Below, one piece after another: positions 1 through 4,972 of a stretch of DNA of 6,796 nucleotides (its first letter is position 1; every line of letters starts with the position of its first letter). Below the pieces are notes generated by a model. The model had not been told where the DNA came from. It did no database searches and saw nothing but the letters and a program-made list of their open reading frames with translations. The position numbers and the translations under genes were made by a program. This DNA comes from Deltaproteobacteria bacterium. GTDB taxonomy: Bacteria > Bdellovibrionota > UBA1018. Where the stretch lies: NCBI GenBank assembly GCA_016194835.1, contig JACQAU010000128.1:1-6796 (forward strand), read 5' to 3'.

Positions 1-2
1 AA

Positions 3-104
3 AAACCTCAGGTAGTAAGCAATTCCATTAATTGGCTATTAATTATTGCTGGGTGTGTTGGACTGCTTATAATTTGGTTTTTTGTTCAAAAATTAAGAAA
101 ATAA
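3..104 (+). CDS. 3' end of a protein with a C-terminal transmembrane anchor (5' partial)
   Basis: The frame starting at base 3 is open from the window edge for 33 codons and ends at TAA 102-104. Its end is a short polar stretch, then about 20 strongly hydrophobic residues beginning N-W-L-L-I-I-A-G and running through W-F-F-V, then a basic end (Q-K-L-R-K). This is the pattern of a single-pass protein anchored by its C-terminus, or the last helix of a multi-spanning protein, with the basic tail probably cytoplasmic. Codon use is AT-rich like the neighbours. The rest of the protein lies left of the window, so no family can be named. It points the same way as the three genes that follow and ends 58 bp before the next one. 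That a short hydrophobic frame could arise by chance in AT-rich DNA is the main doubt. Confidence 0.6.
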   Translation, partial: KPQVVSNSINWLLIIAGCVGLLIIWFFVQKLRK

Positions 105-135
105 AGTTAGTCTTAGTGCTTGAAACTTTTATTTT
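98..135 (+). repeat. AT-rich inverted repeat after the anchor-protein gene, possible weak terminator
   Basis: AAAATAAAGTT at 98-108 pairs with AACTTTTATTTT at 124-135, with one bulged T and a 15-nt loop. The left arm covers the stop codon at 102-104, and the right arm ends in four Ts. Only one G-C pair is present, so the hairpin would be weak. It may mark the 3' end of the upstream gene or be chance complementarity in AT-rich DNA. Confidence 0.2.
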
Positions 136-147
136 GTCACAGGTCTT

Positions 148-155
148 AAAAGGAG
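148..155 (+). promoter_or_regulatory. Strong Shine-Dalgarno site for the AMIN-like protein gene
   Basis: AAAAGGAG ends 7 nt before the ATG at 163. This is a near-ideal match and spacing, and it fixes that ATG as the start. Confidence 0.85.
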
Positions 156-162
156 TTTTCAC

Positions 163-675
163 ATGAGAGCATTAATTACTGTTTTAATATTTTTACAAAT
201 GCCTAGTCTTTTTGCAGCTATAAATCCTGAAAAAGTTTATCAAGTCGAGACTAAAAAAAGTGAAGTTTATGTTCACGAAGGATTGTTTGTAGGTGGAGAT
301 CGCGCAGTTCAAGATGTAGTTGTAAAAGATATTCGCTGTGCAATGAATGCAGGCTTTGAAAGACTGGTCTTGGATTTAGAAAAAAACACTCAAGATGATA
401 ATAAACAACTCGAAAGACCCCCTTACTTTCAAGTTTCAATGCTTCCACTAAAAAAACAACTTGTTTTTACTTTGTGGGGAAAACCTAAGCTTGCCTTTTC
501 TGCTCCCAAAGTGATTGCTGCATTTAAGAAAAGTAAGTGGGTTAATAATCTCGAACTCTATCCTTACTTGGAAGAAAACAAATGGACTTTTGTTGTCAAC
601 TTAAAAACTGGAAAGAAACTTATAGAAGTTTTTGAGCTTTCCAATCCAATGAGAATTATAGTAGATATACGTTAA
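163..675 (+). CDS. Small exported protein with an AMIN-like C-terminal region
   Basis: A 170-residue protein of unknown function. Residues 1-18 form a Sec signal peptide: an Arg at position 2, a hydrophobic core (L-I-T-V-L-I-F-L) and a likely cut after A18 or A19. This predicts a periplasmic or surface location. The mature part looks all-beta. Around residues 51-73 a strand-rich segment reads V-V-V-K-D-I-R, then G-F-E-R-L-V-L-D-L, and the protein ends P-M-R-I-I-V-D-I-R. A 'valine-rich strand, G-x-(D/E)-R-(L/I)-V-hydrophobic-D' element plus an 'R-hydrophobic-V-hydrophobic-D' ending recalls AMIN and AMIN-like domains. Those are found in periplasmic proteins, some of which bind peptidoglycan or secretin partners. 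This link rests on pattern only. The start is fixed by the AAAAGGAG site 7 nt upstream. The stop is 17 bp from the next gene, so the two are very probably co-transcribed. It could instead be an unrelated beta-sandwich protein. Confidence 0.85.
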   Translation: MRALITVLIFLQMPSLFAAINPEKVYQVETKKSEVYVHEGLFVGGDRAVQDVVVKDIRCAMNAGFERLVLDLEKNTQDDNKQLERPPYFQVSMLPLKKQLVFTLWGKPKLAFSAPKVIAAFKKSKWVNNLELYPYLEENKWTFVVNLKTGKKLIEVFELSNPMRIIVDIR

Positions 676-678
676 CCG

Positions 679-685
679 ATAGGAG
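679..685 (+). promoter_or_regulatory. Shine-Dalgarno site for the lipoprotein gene
   Basis: ATAGGAG lies in the 17-bp gap after the previous stop codon, with the AGGAG core 7 nt before the ATG at 693. It supports that start and separate ribosome loading within a shared message. Confidence 0.8.
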
Positions 686-692
686 TCTACTT

Positions 693-1214
693 ATGAATAT
701 AAAATTTAAATTTTTAGTTTTTTGTTTGATTTGTGTAAGCCTCGCGTGTTCGAGCTCTCCAAAAGTAAAACAACAAGCTTATGCTAAATTACCCAGTTCT
801 GCTGTTTATGAATACGAATTTCCTGTTGTTTGGAAGGGTATTGAATCAGCACTGAAAAACCATAAAATTACTGAACGAAATCCAGAAGAAGTTGGCCCTC
901 TCGAAATGAAAAATATAAAAGAACGAACTTTAGAGACAGATTGGATTTATTCACAATCTGGTGACAAATACCACGAATACACAATAAACAACTCACCACG
1001 TAAAATTTATTTACAGGTTAGGTATAAATTTCATATTCTTGCTCAAAAAACCATGGGCGGTACTGAAGTTAAAGTTAATACATCAGAAGAAATTGAACGC
1101 CTAAAAGCTGATGGGTCACCTGATGGCTATGAAGAATCTAGTGAGCCATCTCCAACTCTGGAACATGAATTATTAGAAAAAATCCGATTAGCTGTATTAT
1201 CCAGCTATAACTAG
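693..1214 (+). CDS. Small putative lipoprotein, faintly BamC/NlpB-like
   Basis: A 173-residue protein. The N-terminus has basic residues (K4, K6), a hydrophobic run and V-S-L-A-C with C19 as the likely lipidated residue. The Ser at the -3 position is less usual than Leu, but the overall shape is that of a type II signal peptide. S20 follows the cysteine; in E. coli a Ser here would favour sorting to the outer membrane. A flexible S/P/K/Q linker leads into a folded part. Residues 40-73 read as 'Y-x-F-P-x-x-W-x-x-x-x-x-A-L', then a charged turn and G-P-L-E-M-K. This recalls the start of BamC/NlpB-type domains, where a Trp-containing helix is followed by a strand, but the likeness is too weak for a family call. 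Further on there is a beta-rich segment (residues about 105-130) and a C-terminal helix. Residues about 140-155 are rich in Glu, Ser and Pro and look flexible. No catalytic motif is visible. Confidence 0.85.
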   Translation: MNIKFKFLVFCLICVSLACSSSPKVKQQAYAKLPSSAVYEYEFPVVWKGIESALKNHKITERNPEEVGPLEMKNIKERTLETDWIYSQSGDKYHEYTINNSPRKIYLQVRYKFHILAQKTMGGTEVKVNTSEEIERLKADGSPDGYEESSEPSPTLEHELLEKIRLAVLSSYN

Positions 1215-1240
1215 CTGATTATAAAAAGTTTTTTCTTTTC
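1202..1240 (+). terminator. Weak hairpin over the lipoprotein stop codon plus U-rich tract
   Basis: CAGCTA (1202-1207) and TAGCTG (1212-1217) form a perfect 6-bp stem with a TAAC loop. The stem covers the stop codon at 1212-1214. A T-rich run (T6, C, T4) begins at 1229, 11 nt beyond the stem. In a standard intrinsic terminator the U tract follows the stem directly, so this would be inefficient at best. It may reduce read-through into lon or be chance. Confidence 0.25.
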
Positions 1241-1270
1241 TTGCTAATTACAGTTCAATAACCATATTAA
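1241..1270 (+). promoter_or_regulatory. Possible promoter at the lon start codon
   Basis: TTGCTA at 1241-1246 and ATATTA at 1264-1269 (or TATTAA at 1265-1270) are spaced 17-18 nt, as for a housekeeping sigma-70 promoter. Both boxes are imperfect, and the surrounding DNA is AT-rich, so chance matches are easy. If used, transcription would begin at or next to the ATG at 1275, giving a leaderless message. That would fit the absence of any Shine-Dalgarno site. Confidence 0.25.
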
Positions 1271-1274
1271 TATT

Positions 1275-3797
1275 ATGAGTTCATCTAATGACGTTAAGAA
1301 CGAGCATAATAATACAGAAAAAGGTAGCTTAGTATTACCTGAGCAACTTTTACCTCCAAATCTTTTTATTTTACCAATACAAAATAATATTGTTTTTCCA
1401 ACACTTATGGTTCCCCTTCTGGTAACCCAACCTCGTTTTGTTGCTACAATCGAAGAAGCCATTAGCCGTCAACGCATGCTGGGTCTTATTCTGACACGAC
1501 AAGGAGAGGTTACAGAAGATCTGCAACCAAAGGATCTTTATGACGTTGGAGTGATAGTTAAAATTTTAAAACGTCTTAAAATGCCAGATGGCACAGTCAA
1601 TCTGCTAGTGCATAGCATGAAGCGGTTTCGTATAAAAAAAATATTATCGGACCGTCCCTATATAGTTGTTGAAACAGAGTATATAGAAGACATTGTTGAA
1701 AAATCCACAGAGATGGACGCTCTGACTCGTGCCGTGGTAAGTAATGTAAAAAAACTTTCTGAAGTAAATCCTTTTTTTACTGAAGAAATGCGCTTGGCTA
1801 TGATCAATGCACCGGGTGCTGCCACTGTTGCTGATTTAGTTGCGTTTGCACTTGCTCTGTCAAAACAGGATTCTCAAGAGTTTCTAGAAACATTATCTGT
1901 TAAAAAAAGATTTGAAATGCTTTTAGTACACCTAAAACGAGAACAAGAAGTAGCTGATGTACAAAAAAAGATTTCAGAAGATGTCAATAGCAAGATAAAT
2001 AAAATGCAAAGAGAGTTTTTTTTAAAGGAACAACTCAAAACAATTAAAAAAGAGCTTGGAGTTGAAGAAGAAGGAAAAGGAAAAACCTCTCGTACTTTTA
2101 AACAGCGCATTGAAGACGCCGGAATGCCAGAAGAAGCTAAAAAAATTGCACTTGAGGAATTAGAAAAATTTGATGGCCTATCTGAACACTCACCAGAATA
2201 CAATGTTTGTAGAAATTATTTAGAAATGCTCTGTTCTTTGCCATGGAGTCAAGAAACAAAAGATAACTTAGATCTAAAATGTGCGCGTCAAGTTTTGGAT
2301 GCTGATCACTACGGCCTAGAGAAAGTTAAAGAAAGAATAATTGAATTTTTAGCTGTTAGAAAACTTAAACAAGACCCTAAAGGATCCATTCTTTGTTTTA
2401 TTGGGCCGCCTGGGGTAGGAAAAACCTCGGTTGGAAAATCTATTGCAAAAACATTAGGCAGAAAATTTTATAGATTCTCTTTAGGTGGCATGCGTGACGA
2501 AGCAGAAATCAAAGGACACAGGCGGACCTATATTGGAGCTATGCCTGGAAAAGTAATTCAAGGCATTAAACGTGCAGGATCGCTCAATTCGGTTTTAATG
2601 CTCGATGAAGTAGATAAGCTGGGCCAAAGTTTTATGGGTGATCCAGCAAGCGCTCTTTTAGAAGTCCTAGATCCAGAGCAAAATCATGCCTTTTTGGATC
2701 ATTACTTGGATGTTCCATTTGATTTGTCAAAAATATTATTTATTTGTACTGCCAATAATACTTCGACTATACCTCCAGCGCTACTTGATAGGATGGAAAT
2801 AATCGAACTCCCGGGTTACACGCTTGAAGAAAAAGAAGAAATTGCACTAAAGTTTGTATTTCCCAAAGAACTAAATGAACATGGGTTAAAACCTAATAAT
2901 TTGAAAATAGAAAGAACAGCTTTAAGAAGAATGATGCTTGATTATGCGCGTGAGCCAGGGCTTAGAAATTTGCAACAGTTGTTTAGAAAAATTTGCAGAA
3001 AAGTGGCGGCCCAAATTGTCGAGGCCAACACTTTGGGAAAATCAGTTATAATAACTGAAGAAAATTTAATAACCTGGCTTGGGCCTAAGCGTTTTTATAA
3101 TGAGATCGCCGAAAGAATTACTTCACCTGGTGTGGTAGTGGGATTGGCATGGACTACTTTGGGAGGAGATATTTTATTTATCGAAGCCTTGGATGTTCCT
3201 GGCACGGGAAATTTAAAATTGACAGGTCAAATGGGCGAAGTCATGTTAGAAAGTGCGGCTATTGCCTGGAGTTATGTAAAAAAGAAAGCAGCTCAAGAAT
3301 TTAAATTAAATCTTGATTATTTTAAAAACAGGGATTTTCATCTGCATATTCCCGCTGGTTCTATCCCTAAAGATGGGCCTTCTGCAGGAGTTACGATGGC
3401 TACAGCTATGTATTCGCTTTTATCTGGACGCTTAGCTAAGCAAAAATTTGCCATGAGTGGAGAACTTTCTCTTATTGGCAAGGTTTTGCCAGTTGGTGGG
3501 ATTAAGGAAAAAATATTGGCAGCTAGAAGGGCAGGCCTTACAGATATTATTTTGCCAAAACTAAACGAAAAAGATATTCCAGAGATCCCTAAATATGCAC
3601 TTAAGGGCATTAATTTGCACTATATTGCACACGTAGACGAAGCCATTGATTTAGCCTTAAATATCAAAAGGAAACTATCTTTAAAAACACATCCTCAAAT
3701 CCTTCGCTTGAAAAAGAAGAAAATTACCAGAACTAGATCATTCCAAACAATGCCCCAGTCTGAATCCCAAAGAGTGACAAAATCTTACAAGAGATAA
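1275..3797 (+). CDS. lon: ATP-dependent protease Lon
   Basis: A complete LonA-type serine protease of 840 residues (E. coli Lon has 784). It is a cytoplasmic ring-shaped AAA+ enzyme that unfolds and degrades damaged and regulatory proteins. Residues 1-28 are a polar, Asn/Glu/Ser-rich extension. The N-terminal substrate-recognition domain starts near L30 (L-F-I-L-P-I-Q). The linker helix carries M-Q-R-E-F-F-L-K-E-Q-L near 243-253. The AAA+ module has Walker A G-P-P-G-V-G-K-T-S at 377-385, Walker B ending L-D-E at 443-445, the sensor-1 region at A-N-N 493-495 and the arginine finger in L-L-D-R at 503-506. The protease domain has the catalytic serine S703 in P-K-D-G-P-S-A-G and the catalytic lysine K746 in G-G-I-K-E-K, 43 residues apart as in E. 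coli (S679/K722). All key residues are intact. Residues 802-840 form a basic tail beyond the usual end. The ATG at 1275 is the only credible start: an in-frame stop at 1245-1247 blocks extension, and the next Met falls inside the conserved domain. Confidence 0.98.
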   Translation: MSSSNDVKNEHNNTEKGSLVLPEQLLPPNLFILPIQNNIVFPTLMVPLLVTQPRFVATIEEAISRQRMLGLILTRQGEVTEDLQPKDLYDVGVIVKILKRLKMPDGTVNLLVHSMKRFRIKKILSDRPYIVVETEYIEDIVEKSTEMDALTRAVVSNVKKLSEVNPFFTEEMRLAMINAPGAATVADLVAFALALSKQDSQEFLETLSVKKRFEMLLVHLKREQEVADVQKKISEDVNSKINKMQREFFLKEQLKTIKKELGVEEEGKGKTSRTFKQRIEDAGMPEEAKKIALEELEKFDGLSEHSPEYNVCRNYLEMLCSLPWSQETKDNLDLKCARQVLDADHYGLEKVKERIIEFLAVRKLKQDPKGSILCFIGPPGVGKTSVGKSIAKTLGRKFYRFSLGGMRDEAEIKGHRRTYIGAMPGKVIQGIKRAGSLNSVLMLDEVDKLGQSFMGDPASALLEVLDPEQNHAFLDHYLDVPFDLSKILFICTANNTSTIPPALLDRMEIIELPGYTLEEKEEIALKFVFPKELNEHGLKPNNLKIERTALRRMMLDYAREPGLRNLQQLFRKICRKVAAQIVEANTLGKSVIITEENLITWLGPKRFYNEIAERITSPGVVVGLAWTTLGGDILFIEALDVPGTGNLKLTGQMGEVMLESAAIAWSYVKKKAAQEFKLNLDYFKNRDFHLHIPAGSIPKDGPSAGVTMATAMYSLLSGRLAKQKFAMSGELSLIGKVLPVGGIKEKILAARRAGLTDIILPKLNEKDIPEIPKYALKGINLHYIAHVDEAIDLALNIKRKLSLKTHPQILRLKKKKITRTRSFQTMPQSESQRVTKSYKR
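3738..3797. other. Convergent 60-bp antisense overlap of lon and the channel gene
   Basis: The last 19 codons and stop of lon lie opposite the last 20 codons (stop included) of the leftward channel gene. The codon boundaries coincide exactly: TCA for lon S822 is the TGA stop of the channel read on the other strand. No intergenic DNA is left for a shared terminator. The two messages must overlap at their 3' ends. Confidence 0.9.
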
Positions 3798-4967
3798 ATG
3801 CAGTTCTTTTATGCCGTTATTAAAAGATAGTTCTAAATCATAAAACCTTTGTTCATCAAGAGCTAAGTCATTTACAGTGATAAATCCAAGCTGAAATCTC
3901 TTGAAGCTGTTCTCATAAAGCCTTTTTGCTGTACTTAGTGCTTTTTCTTTAGATAGTGTTGCATCTTGTAAAATTACAAAACTTTTTTGAGCGTTATCGT
4001 AGTCAGATCTAAAATTATCTGTTCTTTTTCTAAATTGAACCTCCAGATCTTGTGTATTAATTTTTTGCATTTTAAATTGAGAATAAGTACTCCATGGTTC
4101 AAACAAAGGCATTGAAACATTAATAGACGCACTCCAAGCTGTTCCCCAGGAACTATAATAACCGTATTTTAAGTTTCCATTCAAAGCCGGCAAAAAAGCC
4201 CATTTGGTTTGTGATGTTCTGAGTTCTTCTGCGTCAAGTTTTGTTTTGAGTCCTTTCCAAGAAGGTAATTCTGACACTGAAAACGAAAAGTTTTTTAAAT
4301 TCTTTTTTAAAACTATTTCTTGCCATGGCCATTCTGTTTGGATTTGACTATGACCTATAAGTTTTTCTAGTTCTAATTGCTGACTTAAGGATTGCAGTTC
4401 GGTATCGGCTAAATTTGATTTTGCATTTTCTAAATCTATTTCTAGTTTCTCGACTTCTTGTAGGGCTAGTTTCCCCATCTCGTAGCGTTTCTTGGCAGTT
4501 TCAAATAATTTCCGATAAGTTGTTACAATTTCTTGTAAAATCAGAGTTTTTTTAGAATAAAAAATAATATTAACTAATATCTGTGTAGCCTCGCGTTCAG
4601 CTTGAATAATGGTCTGATCCATATTCATTTTTTCTGATAAGAGATCTAACTCTAAAGCGTTCAGGGTTTTTATATCTGCACCCCATCTAAAAATATTAAC
4701 ATCCGATTTTAATTCGTAATCTCTTGATATAGGCGAAAGCGAACCTTGTGATTGGCTAGAACTTGCACGAATAGCTGGTAGTAAGCTAAGTTTATGCGAT
4801 ATAAGCCTGGTTTCAGAAGATTTTATTTTAAATTCCTGGGATTGAATTCTCCAATGATTGCTTAAAATTTCATTTAATGCGGCATTAAATGAAAGTGGTT
4901 TTATTTCTTCAGAAAAAGCAGGATTTAAAATTATCAGCATTACAAGGATTAATTTTATAATTTTCAT
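3738..4967 (-). CDS. TolC-family outer-membrane efflux channel
   Basis: A 409-residue outer-membrane factor of the OEP/TolC family, the exit duct of a tripartite pump. Residues 1-19 form a Sec signal peptide (K2, K5, a long hydrophobic core, A-F-S before a likely cut at E20). No lipobox cysteine is seen, so it is not an OprM-type lipoprotein. Two repeated halves are visible, as the family requires. The first has long helices with R-Y-E-M-G-K at 161-166, followed by a heptad-rich helix (V-E-K-L-E-I-D-L-E). The second has K-R-F-Q-L-G-F near 356-362, followed by V-N-D-L-A-L-D-E. Between them lie aromatic, alternating strands (Y-G-Y-Y-S-S-W-G) typical of the beta-barrel segments. It lies 5 bp after the RND gene and lacks an obvious Shine-Dalgarno site, so it is probably translated by coupling to the pump gene. 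The C-terminal 19 residues are encoded antisense to lon and hold the protein's only two cysteines, C397 and C407. The substrate is unknown. Confidence 0.93.
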   Translation of the reverse strand: MKIIKLILVMLIILNPAFSEEIKPLSFNAALNEILSNHWRIQSQEFKIKSSETRLISHKLSLLPAIRASSSQSQGSLSPISRDYELKSDVNIFRWGADIKTLNALELDLLSEKMNMDQTIIQAEREATQILVNIIFYSKKTLILQEIVTTYRKLFETAKKRYEMGKLALQEVEKLEIDLENAKSNLADTELQSLSQQLELEKLIGHSQIQTEWPWQEIVLKKNLKNFSFSVSELPSWKGLKTKLDAEELRTSQTKWAFLPALNGNLKYGYYSSWGTAWSASINVSMPLFEPWSTYSQFKMQKINTQDLEVQFRKRTDNFRSDYDNAQKSFVILQDATLSKEKALSTAKRLYENSFKRFQLGFITVNDLALDEQRFYDLELSFNNGIKELHLSLVRFCHSLGFRLGHCLE

Positions 4968-4972
4968 ATTGT

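Noticed and set aside
46..73. Perfect TATAAT at 68-73 as a housekeeping promoter for the AMIN-like gene
   Set aside because: The -35 candidate TTGCTG at 46-51 matches only three of six bases, and the site is inside coding sequence for a hydrophobic helix in AT-rich DNA, where such hexamers are common.
119..146. CTTGAAA at 119-125 as the -35 box of a heat-shock (sigma-32) promoter driving the genes up to lon
   Set aside because: The -35 match is perfect, which is tempting given that lon is a heat-shock gene, but no C-rich CCCCATNT-like -10 box is found at the right distance (best match about 3 of 7).
1874..2203. Leftward open frame of 109 codons inside lon
   Set aside because: It lies wholly antisense to the conserved linker region of Lon, is Ser/Phe/Cys-rich with no recognisable domain, and is a shadow of lon codon use.
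3338..3610. Leftward open frame of 90 codons inside the Lon protease domain
   Set aside because: It is antisense to the conserved catalytic domain, and the translated product shows no domain or signal.
3738..3797. A frameshift or sequencing error causing the extended lon end
   Set aside because: Both genes stay open with normal codon use, and the channel's C-terminal helix reads through normally, so nothing in the sequence itself points to an error; it cannot be excluded without reads.
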